Assembly (NCBI RefSeq): GCF_009730915.1
Contig: NC_052487.1
Span: 18,034,529-18,098,528, forward strand
Length of the DNA stretch: 64,000 nucleotides
DNA from: Dioscorea cayenensis subsp. rotundata
Taxonomy: Eukaryota; Streptophyta; Magnoliopsida; Dioscoreales; Dioscoreaceae
Direction: 5' to 3'
Shown here: piece after piece, positions 47,367 through 64,000 of the stretch
How positions within the stretch are numbered: the stretch's first letter is position 1
How the letters are laid out: every line of letters begins with the position of its first letter
Program-made: the position numbers and the translations under genes
Notes under the pieces: generated by a model
Seen by the model: only the letters and a program-made list of their open reading frames with translations
Database searches by the model: none
What the model was told of the DNA's origin: nothing

Positions 47367-49617
47367 TCAACAAGATACATTCCAAGCTTTAGTTATGTTC
47401 ACACTAATTATCACATTCTCCTTCGAAATAAGTTCGAAACGACATAAATCTCCACTTTTCACATTGTTATGTTGAATGAATTTTCCCCAACCTTTCTGAA
47501 ATTTTGTTGTACCTCTAAAATGATTAACATTTACACTCCATAACTTGCCTGTCTGATCTTTTAGAAACACTTGTTTTGGTGTAAGCAACCCAGCCAATGA
47601 AGCAAATTCAGAAGGTATACACTGCATCAATATATATATACACATAAATGATCTCAAAAATGCAGAAAAACAAGAACAAAAGATTGATAACTATAAGTAC
47701 TATAATTTTACTTACTAAATATGAATAAACAATGTTGCTCTCAGATATCTCCCTTTGAAATGCAGGTCTCACACTTTCACAAACATCTGAGCAAAACACA
47801 AAATACATGTTTAGAAACAGATCATCAAATGTAAAAATACGAAAAACTCGAAATAGAGAGCAAACTCACCATCAACATTAAAATGTCGAAGATTATTGTC
47901 TGCATGTTGGATTTTTCTTTTCTTCAAAGGTACGGTATAATTCGACATGAAATCGTATTTTCTACAACAGCTTAGATCAAAAACCTTTAAAGTGAAAACC
48001 ATGTTGCCTTCATAACTAAACACAACATTGTAACCATCCATGAGATCAAGTGCTTTTCTTAGTTCTTGCCAACCATCTCCAAAGTGCAAGCCTTGTTCAT
48101 CTTCTTGAACTTTTACATGCCAAAACTTATTTAGGATGAATATGGTTGCCTTCCCATGGTTATCTTTGGCAATGTGTTTTGCAAAAGCTTGAGGAATATG
48201 CTGAAAAGATGTTCATGAATTTGTTAAGATCTTAATCTCTCAGTTATTTGATTAATTACTAAAATTGATTCATGAGAATCATCTTGAAAAATATATACAC
48301 AAAAACAAAGTAGTGTAAATTAAGCATGAGTGAAAATATAACTAAAGTTGGGATAATCTTTATTCCAGTATTTTTTTTAATAAAAATAAATAAATCACTA
48401 ATTAATTAAAAAAACGACTAATATAGAATAAAAACAATAAATAAAAAATAAATAGGAAATCAGAGAAGAGAAACATAAGAAAAAAAACACAAAACACAAG
48501 AAAAAAAAACACAAAGACCAAATTTTTATTACAGTACTCATTAGAGATGTATATTTTTGTTAATATACATTAGTTTCAATTATTTTTTGTTTCACTGAGT
48601 GTGTGTTTGGATTTTTAAAGCTTGCACGTGGATTACAATACTAAAGTGAGATGATTGATAATAATTAATAAAAAATAAAGTAAAAACCCCTACTTTCTCA
48701 TTACATAATCAAGAAATGAAGGATAAATTAAAATAAACCCCCAAATTAAATAAAAGAGAGAAAGATTAACACATCCACACATTACAATTGAGAATATTAC
48801 ATATCAACTGATATTACTAAAAATATAGAACAGATTTAGATTTAGCAATTTACTTCAAAATTACAAAAAATAAAACACATAAATTAATTCTGATAAATTT
48901 TTCACATGAAAAAAAATTGCCCTTATCTAAAGGAAGTGTATATATATATATATATATTGACAAATAGGGGAGAAGCCTCCTTTATTTAAGGGAAATCAGG
49001 GGCATTGAGTGAGATTTGGGGTTCGAATTTGAGTTTTGGGGGTCTATTGGCACTAGATCCTTTACTTTTTATCAAGCGATCCGGTGTCAATGGACCAAAA
49101 GATCATTAACACAATATATATATTTGACAAAGTGAACAAGTCACGTAATCAGGGGCGTCGCACAGAGTCAGAAAATAAACACACAATTCTACACTCTACC
49201 TAGAGACGCGGGACTCAAGTGGGAAATTTGAATCCACAACAAGGTCTTGTTATCATTATTTTGCTACCGAGAGGATTTGAACTCAAGATAATGAAAATCA
49301 CCTATCTCAACTTTAAACAAGTGGAGCCATGCGGCTGAGCTATGAACTCGTTGGCTATATATATATAATCACTAATTAATTCACTAGTTAAGAAACTACA
49401 TAGTGGGTTATTTGGTACTTGATAAAAGTTTATAGAAACTTAGAAAGCTTAAGAAATCTAAAAAAATCCAACAAACAAACATAGAAAATAATTAATGCTC
49501 ACTAACTACTTAAAACAAGATGATTGTATGCAAAGATTAAAATAGAAAGACACTTACAAGCTTTGAGCCAGGGTTGATTAATTTGACTAAAAACTGGTGC
49601 TTTGGAGTTTTCTCCAT
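47367..49617 (-). CDS. REM-type protein with two B3 domains (copy E)
   Basis: Four exons (49617-49558, 48200-47870, 47786-47716, 47621-47367) join in phase to 238 residues starting MEKTPKHQFLVKL. The first B3 domain has IPQAFAKHIAKDNHGKATIF, FWHVKVQ, FGDGWQELRKALDLMDGYN and YEGNMVFTLKVF. A KKRKI stretch follows. Exon 3 is only 71 bases, so the linker is much shorter than in the other copies. The second domain has IPSEFASLAGL, KGWGKFIQHNNVKSGDLCRF. Intron 1 is about 1.36 kb and contains a SINE-like insertion. It is the most diverged member of the cluster and still appears intact. Confidence 0.9.
49115..49356 (-). mobile_element. tRNA-derived SINE candidate in intron 1 of REM copy E
   Basis: On the minus strand the head reads GTTCATAGCTCAGCCGCATG, matching a pol III A box (TAGCTCAGCCGCATGG). 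About 45 bases later comes GAGTTCAAATCCTCTC, matching a B box (GTTCAAATCC). The spacing fits a tRNA-related promoter. Both ends run into TA dinucleotide tracts, so the exact limits, tail and target duplication cannot be fixed. The element may extend toward 48960. Confidence 0.55.
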
Positions 49618-49750
49618 CTAATGAAGAATATTTATGAAAATACTCTTCAATTTAACTACGACTATGAACACACAATGTTCACTTCTTTGTCAATTTATAG
49701 GACTATATATTTCTAATTCGATTCTTATTATGATTATCCTTTCATAGTTT

Positions 49751-50001
49751 TACTCGATGTAAATATCTTTAACACTTTTTATTTTAATTTTTAAAAAAAA
49801 AAATCACTTTCTAAATAAATATAATTTAATAAATTTTAGGAAAATTACTTTAAAACCCCTGTTATATAAAGCGTCTTTTCAATTACTCGATGTAAATATT
49901 TTTAACACCTTTTTTTAATTTAAAAAATCACTTTATAAATAAACAATATTTTACTAAATTTTAGAAAAATTACTTTAAAACCCCTGTTATATAAAGCGTG
50001 T
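49751..50001. repeat. Two-copy tandem repeat, period 133
   Basis: The unit starts TACTCGATGTAAATAT at 49751 and again at 49884. Both copies end with AAACCCCTGTTATATAAAGC followed by GT. The repeat lies just upstream of REM copy E. Confidence 0.8.
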
Positions 50002-51708
50002 TTAACTAAAGGTTTTTTTTTTAAAAAAAAAAAAATCTTCATCTGTTTGTTTCGTTTTTTTGTGGTTTGTGTAATCCGAACCTTTCATGAATTAAAGGTT
50101 GTTGCTACCGATATCCATTAGCATCAATTATTAAACGTTATTTATTTATTTATTATTGTTATTATTAGAAAGATTTGGATAAGTTTTACATGCCTTTTAT
50201 GCAAGCCTGCCATCAAGAATTGGTTATTTAATAAACTTGGAGAGTGATCATTTGGCAATGATCCTCCCAGCCCACAAGAAACTAACATAGTGTTGGATTC
50301 AAAAGTTAATAGTTGAAAGGAAAATAAGGGGAGGGAAAAGGAGGGAAAGAAAATGACGGGTTTAACCTAGTTTTGATAGATAAATTTTATGGAGGGAAAG
50401 AAATGTAGAGTTTTCTGATAAACCTTGTTTGGTTACAGAAGAGAAAAGAAAGAAAATGACATATAATAATATGATTTACCAATTATATTTTTATTATTAA
50501 ATAAAAAATTATTTATTTCTACTTGAACTTATATATTATAAATATCACAAATAAACTCACACTTTAAACATAGTTTTTAATAAATATTTTAATTACTATA
50601 ATTATCATTATTATTTTGATTTTGAATTTTATATTTTAATTTTGTCTCTTCTCAATACCACCATTTATTTTTTCTTTGGAAGTATATCATACATTATTTA
50701 AAAATCAATATCTCCTATATTTATTTTTTCTTTGAAAGTATATCATACATTATTTAAAAATCAATTTCTCCTATTGAATCATCACAATATCACTTTATCA
50801 TATTATTAGTAAATCTATTCTAATATTTTAATTCATAACATAATAATTATATTGAATTAAATAATTATTAGTTTTTTTCTCACTGAAAGAAAGTTTTAAT
50901 TTTATTTGTATTTTGAATAAAATTTGAATATCAAAGAAGGATGAATTGACAAATAAAAAACACAACATAAATAAATAAATAAGTAAATAAAAAAATACAT
51001 AAAAACAAGGATATGTGATAAGTGTTATATAAATGCTTGATAAAAATAAAATTAGTTTGAAAAAAAAAAATTAAAAGAAGAAACTTATGAAGTGGTATTA
51101 TATACTTAATTTAAAAAATAAAGGGTATTAGGGTCTTTTAAAAAAAATTAAAATTTTTAGAAGATTCTCCCTCCCCCGGAACCCCAAATCGGGAGGCTAG
51201 AAAAAGTGGGGTTTCGGAGGGTTTTGAAGGGCCAGAGTTAACTCTTCTTTTCCCTTCGTGAAATTAAAAATATCTATTCAAATGAGAGGAGGGCTGACTC
51301 TGACCCTCAAAAACTCTCGTTTTACTTTACTTTCCTTTGCCGGCCTCAATCCAAACATAACATAAGTTTTATAAAGGCATTTGCAGGCTTTTTAAATATT
51401 TTAGGTGTCTCACCTTACCCTCATTGGATTCGATCCCATCATCCACAAGTTAAGGGACTTTTGGTGCCCATTGTAGTTACCATGAAATTGAAACGTGGCT
51501 CATTCTTAACTATGGATTTATAAATTTTGTTATTTATTTATTATATAATATATGGATATATTAGTAATTATATTAAAAAAAATTGTTACTTTTTATTTTA
51601 AATCATTAAATTGAAATAATTCAACATGTGAGGATAAGTCAGTTCCGTGTTCATAGAATCATTTCTCCTAAAACTATAGAACAGTTGCCAAACTTTGAGG
51701 TTTTTTTT
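50002..51708. other. Gene-free region with short repeats
   Basis: There is no supportable gene. A 56-base unit starting TTTATTTTTTCTTTG is tandemly repeated at 50664 and 50720. The parts 50290-50460 and 51150-51360 contain GGGAGGGAAAAGGAGGG-like and CCTTTGCCGGCC-like sequence that may be ends of one non-autonomous element. I could not match the two ends convincingly. Confidence 0.4.
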
Positions 51709-52767
51709 GGGTTTTTTACTTGCATACCCTTATGAAATCATGAATTTACTTAAATACCCTCATAAAAATGATATTTGCTTGTATACCCTTACAAATTAAT
51801 TATATTTACTTATATGCCCCTATGGTTAAGTTGACCATTGATGGTGTTAAATCAATGGATGGAATAAGAGTAAATTACCAAAATGGGTTTGCTTATATAC
51901 CCCTCTAAAATTTTTTTTTTCTTATTTTATAGACATTACACATTTCATTCAACAAATGGGTAAATTACTAAAATGGGTTTGCTTATATACCCCTCTAAAT
52001 TTTTTTCTTATTTTGTAGATATTACTCATTTCATTCAATAAATGACCTTTATGGGTTTGTTAATATACCCATCAATTTTTTTTATTATATTTTATAGACT
52101 TTAAATTATAGATAACTAATGTAATTTTTTTATATACGCAATAATTTTTTTAAAAAAATTATTAAAAATCATGAATTTTTGAGTAAATTCATATTTTTAA
52201 GATTTTTACAATATCTAAAAAATTTACATTATCACTTGCTCTTTACAATCACAACCTAAAAATAGGTAAAAAATTACGACATGTAACAATATATAACAAA
52301 TAATTTCATACATCTACTCAAAATATTATCACATATGAAATTTATAAGAAAGAAGTCCAATAAATTTTTTTGAACATCCATCCAATATCAAGATTTTTAC
52401 CATCAAGTTCTCTAAAGGACATCAAATTTTTGAACAAAACAAGTTCTCCATAAAATTCTTTAAAACAAATTACATCCAACACCAACTTTTTTAACATCAA
52501 CTAAAATAATACATATGTTCATTAATGCAAAAACACACTAAACTTCTAAAAAACAACAATCTCCAAATAACACAAATAACAACCTCAAACTCCATTCTCA
52601 ACATCAACCTGAAAAATGAAAATGAATTTGCGATTAGAACTTAAAAATAAATGAAATCATTATAGGAAAGACAACATGAAGAAAGAATGAAACTCATAAT
52701 CAATAACTAACAAAAAATAAGAAAATGAAGATATACATGTTTAAGTATCAATTGTGGATCATCCAAC

Positions 52768-55404
52768 TCATTGGTTTTGATTCTCCCTTCTAATTTTCTT
52801 AGGCCTCCCACTTTTTTTTACTGTTGGTGGCACAAAAACATTATATCCTTCCCTTGATCTTGATCTTCCCCTAAATAAAATATTTCTTTTGTTAAAAATG
52901 AGTATGACATGAATGTATTGAAGCCCCTAACTAAATATTCATTGCTTACCTATAGGTTTGTTGAACATTAGATGATGAAGCCATAGATTGCATTGAAGGA
53001 TCACTTTCTTTCTCTAGCTCTTTACATTTTTTTGCATGATGACCAAAAGATCCACACCTTTTGCATTTGTGCCTACCTTTCTTGACTTCATCAAAACCTT
53101 TGATCCTATTTTTCCTAGGCCTACCAGCTGGCCTCCTTGAGATAGGTGGTAGTAAAGACTCACCATCACCAGTAATGACCCATTCATTCATATCAGGCAT
53201 AGGTGCAACCTCCATTTGATAGGTTGCTTTATATTTGTCTACTGAGAAATAATCATCAACATAATCTTCCCATTTTGCTCCTCTGATGGAATGGATAAAA
53301 GCAAGGGCATGCATACATGGTATACCTGATACTTGCCATCTTCTGCATGTGCATTTTCTCTCATTGAGTACCACTTCACATCTCTTGTCTTTATATGATA
53401 CTTCTGCCTTATAGTCAATGCTTCTTCTAACATGATATTCAGTTAAACACATACTTGATTCTCCGATATTTTTTTACTACAAATGGAACAACTTTCCCTT
53501 TCCATCTAGTCGCCAAAAGTCCTTCTTTTTATCCATCATCTCCATTATTTTTTTGTCCGACGAGTATCAAGTAAATCCAACAACGGCCTGTGTCTTGGAT
53601 CCGCAACCCATGCATTGAAGCTTTTCGGAGATATTGTTTGTGATGTAATGACACTTGGCAATAGTCCCAAATTGAGATCTACTCCAAATTTCACGCCTTT
53701 TCTCCAAGTCTAAGAACCATTCATATGCCCTCATATTTATTGTTTTCAAACTTTCTAGAGAAGAAATGTAGCTTGTTGTAGTAAATGCATTTGCGGTGAC
53801 TCAAACAATCTTACGCAATATATTCCCAGCAAACTTCTTCTTGAAGTTCTTGTATAAATGTCTCACACATGTCCTGTGTTCGAGAAGAGGATATATCTTA
53901 GAAATTGCTTCCTCTAACCCCTTACGCACTGTCGAAGCCAAAAACCAATCCATTAGGCATTCCAATTGCTTCATACAATGCATCGAGAAACCATGTCCAT
54001 GATTCAATATTTTTCGACTCTACAATCCCATAGAGCTCTCTGGAAATAATCTGTTAGCACCATCAATTGAGGTTGCAGCTAGCATGACGCCTTTGTACTT
54101 GCCTTTTTAGATGACATCCATCTAGGCCCAAGAAAGGCCTACACCCACGTCAAGAAGCCTACACTGCAAGCACCAATGCTAATAAATATTCTTCTAAAAT
54201 GCCATCCATCATGTTGTTGAATCCTATCAATTTTCACCACAGTGCCATGGTTTCTTCTAACCAACTCTTCTTTGAATGCCATCATCTTCGAATAAGAGTT
54301 GTCCCAACAACCATGAATAATAGACATTGCAATCTCCTTTCCCCTCCACACTCTATGGTAAGGCAAGGCCACGTGATATTTTTCCACTAGTCTTCTTCTT
54401 AATTCAGATGGTGCCACTTCACCCTCATTTCTAAGCCACTCAATAACTCTATCTCGCAACCCAATTTTTTTGGTAGCCATTTTTGTTCCCACTTTTTGTT
54501 CACTGAACTACATGAATGTTCTCCTTGCATTGTCTTGATTTGAAATACATCTTCTTCCGGTAGTGTAGATGCATGAACTCTTCATGAGCAATCTTCAGAA
54601 GCACATCTTGCTGTTACTCTTCTTTGGTCACTTTTAATATAAGTTATTGAGAACTCTTTCAATATAGCAAAATGTTGTAAACATCTTCTATAATGATAGA
54701 CATCTTCAAACTTTCTTCCAACTTCTATAATGGGATTTTCTTCATCAACTTCATAAATCTCACCTTCAAAGGCATCAACATGTTTGTCATCATCGGAGTC
54801 ACTGCTATTATAGAGAGAATGATAACTTTTTTCACTTTCAACCTCCATATCTTCATCAACTCCTGTAGAGACACTATCCTCATCACTGCCTACATAGTCC
54901 TCATCTGATTCATCTTCTTCTGCCTGTTGCATTTCATTTATGATTCTTGGTTCAGTTTCAATTGGATCACATGAGCTTCCTTCTATTTGATGCACTTGGT
55001 AACTTTGCTTTTCAGTGAGGGCATATCTTGTTCCCTCATTTGCTTTGTTTTCCAACCCCCTTGTACTGCCAATAGGTGTAACATCATCCAACACCACATA
55101 AATCTCACATGTTTTATCTTCTTTCCACATATCTAATGCATGCGGAAGATCCGAATCGATGATGATTTCAACAAATTCCCTTGGCTCCACACCTCTTTTG
55201 ATGCACCAATACTTTGGAATCTGGTTGATATCCCAAGAAAAAAAACTGTGATAAATATTCTTCTAGTGTTTTCAAGTTGTAGAAATCTATATCTATCACC
55301 ATTGTCTTCTGCCTTCCCAAACAATATTTTCTTTTAGCATCCCCATGGTTCTTGAAATATCCACCATATTTAAATTTGAGTCTTAATGTAGAAGAACTTT
55401 CCAT
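52768..55404 (-). pseudogene. MULE transposase (MuDR family), inactivated
   Basis: It starts near the ATG at 55404 (MESSSTLRLKFKYGGYF). An acidic N-terminal region follows after a frameshift near 55180 and runs to 54582. The MuDR DNA-binding part and transposase begin near 54490. FLGLDGCHLK with the first catalytic Asp is visible near 54115. The region that normally carries the second Asp (ISDRQKGL-type) reads WFLASTVRKGLEEAI, so that Asp is gone; EHRTCVRHLYKNFKKKF follows. The SWIM zinc finger is CTCRRWQVSGIPCMHALAFI (around 53340), then a CCHC knuckle (CKRCGSFGHHAKKC) and, after a GT-AG intron (52949-52871), a last exon with GRPKK. Multiple stops and frameshifts are present. Confidence 0.87.
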
Positions 55405-57093
55405 TGTATGAAATGATCTGCCAATAATCAACATATACCATTAGGATGAAATTCTATGACCATGCTAAAAAGCAAGAAAATTGAGTATAGTTGGCAACAC
55501 TTTCTAACTAAAGTGTACATGAAAGGATATACAATCTTCAAATAGTTGCAAACCCAAAATTAAAGAAAATTTGGATTAAAAACATCACCAAGATAACAAA
55601 AACATTACCATGTTCAACAACACAAACATGGCTTTTGAATTAGTGAAGCATGAAGGCATTTTTATATAGTCAAGCATTAACTTATGAAACTTCTTACCTG
55701 TACCAGTTGTAGAAGAATCAAAACCTTCTATTATTGCTTCACTGCTTATATACAAGAAACCCAAACTCACAGCAGCAGAAGAAAAAAAACAGGCAAGTGG
55801 ATATAAAGAACATCAATATAATGACGTCCGGACATTAGGTTTGATACAAAGTCCAAAAAGAAAGATATATACAAAGGCATTTGCCAAGTTCTTTCTTCGA
55901 TGCAATGCCTCTACTTAAGGTGCAGCAATTACCTTGCATTTGTATACTTGAGAGCAAAGTACATTAGTCAGTTGGTAGGAAAAGATGTAATTTGTAGAAT
56001 TTTGGTACAGAATCATATGCTAAACTAAGATTTACATAAATTAGTACAAGGGATAACAAATCTGGTAGTATTAGCAGATTATTTCTGAGAATTCCTTCTT
56101 TCTTTGGCCACAATAAAAAATAGTTCATTATTTCATAAAACTTTTACATGCTGATAATACGTACAATACAAATTTTATTTGGTTTCATCAATCAATGATA
56201 TAATATAAGAAAGGCAGTCATAGGCATTAATAATTCTTTCCTTTTTTTATATTATATTATTATTATTAATACTTTTCCAGTTTATTAATCATGATGGCCA
56301 AGTTGCATATGAGAGCAGTTTGGTTAACCAGATATCTGGTGCCACAACCAAACATTAAAATTATTCTTTCCTTTTTTTTATATTATATTATTATTATTAT
56401 TAATACTTTTCCAATTTATTACAAGAGAGAGCAGAAGAGAGCTTTTCAAAGGTTGTTTTGTTGTTGTGCTCAGTTTGCACATTTATGGCTGGTTGTAGTT
56501 CACTCCAACAAAGTAATTGCCATACTCTTATCTGCTATTACCAACCTATCCTTGAATAAAAAGGCTATTATTGTAATGTTGTATGTTTCGGCAAATGAGT
56601 TTTTGCATCTCATAAAAATATCTTCTCACAAGTCTAATCTCAAAACATAAACTAAATCAAGAAAATAAACAAAGATCAATCTTTATCACACTATGAAAAG
56701 AGAAAGGAGAACATACAGCCACACAAGAACCCTAGTGATCAATCAGAAAGAAACATTTTCCTGGTTAATTTCTGAAGAATTCCAACAAAACAAACGCATC
56801 ATACTCCAATCCATTAACAAATAATCACCAGCAAAGGATCAAGAACCATAGATCAAGCAACCAAACATGAAAGAATCCAAGACTCAACAGAATTGGTTCA
56901 CAAATAACAAATTCCAACGCACTAAATCATGGGAAAATAATTCCAAAATAATATAAAAACAACAAAATGCTCATCCCAACCTGGTTGTCTTGCAACTCTA
57001 GAACCCCTATTGACCAAGAATAAAAGGTCACAGAAAAGAGGAAGAAAGGATGGAGAAGCCCTCAGACCGCCATTAACGAGCGAGCAACGATGG

Positions 57094-57169
57094 AAGGGTT
57101 CTTGTTTGGAAGAAATGGGAAAGAAAGAGTTAAGGGTTCTTGTTTGGAAGAAATGGGAAAGAAAGAGTT
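57094..57169. repeat. Perfect 38-base tandem duplication
   Basis: The unit beginning AAGGGTTCTTGTTTGGAAGA occurs twice in a row without a mismatch, inside the right part of the MULE. Confidence 0.9.
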
Positions 57170-57373
57170 AAGGGTAATTATGTAATTTTATTAAGTTGGG
57201 TTAAGTGGGAACTATGGTTAATTCTATAAACCTTAACAGTGGCTAACGGTAACTAACGGCAGGGATATGCAAGTAAAAAAATTAATTTTATGGGGGTATG
57301 CAAGCAAATAGTATTTTTATAGGGGTATTTAAGCAATTTTATGGTTTTGCAGGGGCAGACAAGCAATTTTCAC

Positions 57374-58208
57374 TTTTTTGTTTTTTGCTTTGTACGGCTA
57401 CCAAAACACAAGTAATAGTTCCAAAATGACTATTTTAACCTCACCGTGGGAGGCCGCCCTTGCACTTTGACTTGGTACGCACTGATTGCTTGGTCAAGGG
57501 GTAATATGGGCATTTTGAAAATTTTAAACTCCTGACTCTAAGATGATAGGAAAAGTTACTATAAATTAAGGACTCAAAAGATTAAAAAAATTAAATTAAA
57601 AAAAAAAATCAGAGGGACTGAATAGATAGAATAAAAAATCTCAGAGACTTTTAAATAATTTAATCCTAGAAGAAAAACCACCTTTTGCCTTCAGACCCTT
57701 ACAAAAACTAATATTATTGTCCATATATATATAATCACACCCCTTGCAAAGTTTGTAATGACACATATATACGTATATACATATATATATATGAAACAAG
57801 CCTGATATTATACACAAACAAAGCAGGAATTAAATCTTTTGATAAAAAGAAGCAAGTGAAAAATTAAAGGAATGATTTAAATTTAAATCTATAATGAATA
57901 TGCAATATAAAGCAAAGAGTCATGATACAACGAATACTCATTAATTAGATCCAACAGCCTCCACTGCAGGCTAAGTAACTTAAAACCCAAATGCTGCATT
58001 TGAACCTCAAACCAGCACCAAAAGAATTATTAATACCATAAATCCCACACAATTAAAAGCCTTTTTCCCAAACTAATTAATTAAAAACCACAACAGCAAC
58101 CACAACCATAACTGAACTTAAACTGCAGCTTTAAAAATAGCTGCATAAAATGATCACTATATATATATATATATATGGATTCTATTCTGTGGTAAAACTC
58201 GAGCTGGT
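57374..58208. other. Downstream region of the malic enzyme gene
   Basis: No gene is seen. The part next to 58209 is presumably the 3' UTR of the minus-strand malic enzyme gene; TA runs occur at 57724, 57768 and 58160. Confidence 0.45.
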
Positions 58209-62947
<4,739 letters not shown>

Positions 62948-64000
62948 CGCCAAGCTCCCTCTCCTCGCAACCCCACTGCACCTCACCACCAACCCAGATC
63001 TCCTCGTAACTGCCAAGCTCCTACTCCTCCCCAACCCCAGCAATCCCGTCGTCTGCCCACAGCCCTGATCAACAAAAGAACAAAAGCAAAGGCGACACCT
63101 TTATACAAGTCCAACCTCTAAAACTTTCCCAAAACGTCAAAAACGCGGCGAACGGACTGGTTCGATGCGCGTGCGCGTGAGACGAGTGGAAAAAATAAAA
63201 AGAAGGCAAAGTTGGTGCTTTTATATACAGTTAATGAATGATTACCAGAATGGAGCTTTGGCTAAGAGATACCATGCTTTCGGAGCTGGAAAAAGTCTTC
63301 TGGGATGGTTGCAAACCCCTCTCTCTCTCTCTCTCTCACTCTCTCTCAAGGTTTGTCCCCCTCTAATGGCGTGGAAATCGCTGCGACAAGAGAGGAGGAG
63401 AAGAGAGAGAGGGAGAGAGAGGAAGAGAGAAGTAGTAATAAGAGAGCTTGTAAACAACGAGCCCGAAACACGTGGAATTTATGTGGTGGAGGGCTTCTCT
63501 TGTTCTGTTCACCCGCGGAGCACTTTTGGTTTTCCTGGTCTACCAGTGTGTTACTTGGCAGCTTCCACTTCCCCCCGGTTCTTTGAATCTTTATTTATAT
63601 ATATAAATATATATAATATATTATTTTTATTAAATGTCGTAATTGCATATTTATATTTTTATTTATGTGAAATTTAAGTCTGATAATTAGCCAAGAGTCT
63701 CTTCATCTATCGACACCAAATCTCTTATGTGTTTATTTAAAATTATATATATATATAATTAAATTTTAAAATCCCTGAAAGATGAAGACTGGCAAGTATT
63801 TATTGTTGAGCTTATTCTATATTTATGCACATCTTTGATTTCCTCTTAAATAGAGTAATTGATAATATTTGAATTTTATTTATTATAATTTTTTTTAATT
63901 TTATTTTAATTTTACAAATGTGATAAATATTATATACATTAAAGACATGTGTATAAATCAAAAATTAATAGTCTAGTCCACATACTTTCAATCAGGGGAT
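62948..64000. other. Upstream region of the malic enzyme gene
   Basis: This should contain the 5' UTR and promoter. The part 62950-63120 is GC-richer than the rest and probably transcribed leader. Further upstream lie a CT tract (63318-63348) and a GA tract (63388-63431). Beyond 63590 the sequence is AT-rich with TA runs and no gene. Confidence 0.5.
63318..63431. repeat. CT tract followed by GA tract
   Basis: A run of CT dinucleotides (63318-63348) and a GA/GGA run (63388-63431) lie about 40 bases apart. The two are mutually complementary and could pair as a hairpin. Confidence 0.8.

Larger units (their letters stand above)
51709..57373 (-). mobile_element. MuDR-type MULE with long terminal inverted repeats
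   Basis: The ends are inverted copies of each other for about 150 bases. The left end reads ACTTGCATACCCTTATGAAA; the reversed right end reads GCTTGTCTGCCCCTGCAAAA. Both continue with AATACCC(C)T(C/A)ATAAAAAT and a TTTACTT(A/G)(C/T)AT(A/G)(C/T)CCCT stretch. Flanks are poly-T, so the 9-base target duplication is not resolvable. Inside are a broken transposase gene and short tandem repeats (51873-52075 with period near 90; 56227-56420; 57094-57169). Confidence 0.82.

Noticed and set aside
63165-63677. Plus-strand frame of 170 codons upstream of the malic enzyme gene
   Set aside because: It consists largely of translated CT and GA tracts and has no recognisable domain.

Overview
This is plant nuclear DNA from an angiosperm. 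It is A+T-rich, its genes have many short exons with canonical GT-AG introns, and it carries plant-specific families (MYBS3-like MYB, REM/B3, pseudo-HPt, cytosolic NADP-malic enzyme) amid Helitron, MULE, LINE and LTR remnants. The pseudo-HPt and malic enzyme termini look most like monocot versions. A non-grass monocot is my best guess, but the sequence does not settle it. All intact genes run on the minus strand.

Layout. 1-2.4 kb: gene-free, AT-rich, with an AAT microsatellite. 2.4-4.3 kb: six-exon pseudo-histidine phosphotransfer gene. 4.4-7.0 kb: no convincing gene; holds a Mutator-type MITE. 7.1-11.7 kb: three-exon MYBS3/KUA1-like transcription factor. 13.9-17.7 kb: first REM-type B3 gene (A). 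17.7-38.9 kb: a transposon graveyard, in order a foldback MULE-MITE, an LTR-like block, a degenerate autonomous Helitron (Rep/helicase plus RPA1-like gene) with a Pack-MULE nested inside, a minisatellite, fragments of captured host genes (SMT2-like, FYVE-protein-like), and a LINE with a solo LTR inserted in its endonuclease. 38.9-49.6 kb: four more REM/B3 genes (B, C, D, E) in the same orientation. B is a duplicate of A, and D is a duplicate of C. 51.7-57.4 kb: a dead MuDR-type MULE with long terminal inverted repeats. 58.2-62.9 kb: complete 19-exon cytosolic-type NADP-malic enzyme. 63-64 kb: its upstream region with CT and GA tracts.

The intact genes do not form a pathway. The pseudo-HPt is predicted to dampen cytokinin two-component signalling. 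The MYB protein has repressor-type motifs. The REM cluster encodes plant DNA-binding proteins of the kind often arranged in tandem arrays. The malic enzyme makes NADPH and pyruvate. I saw no convincing unknown molecular system. The most informative observations are the Q-for-H pseudo-HPt, the five-gene REM cluster split by about 21 kb of nested transposons, the Pack-MULE dated by its target duplication inside a Helitron RPA exon, and the duplicated splice-acceptor region and GC-AG intron in the malic enzyme gene. Exon coordinates were derived by eye from reading frame and splice sites; UTRs are not defined.
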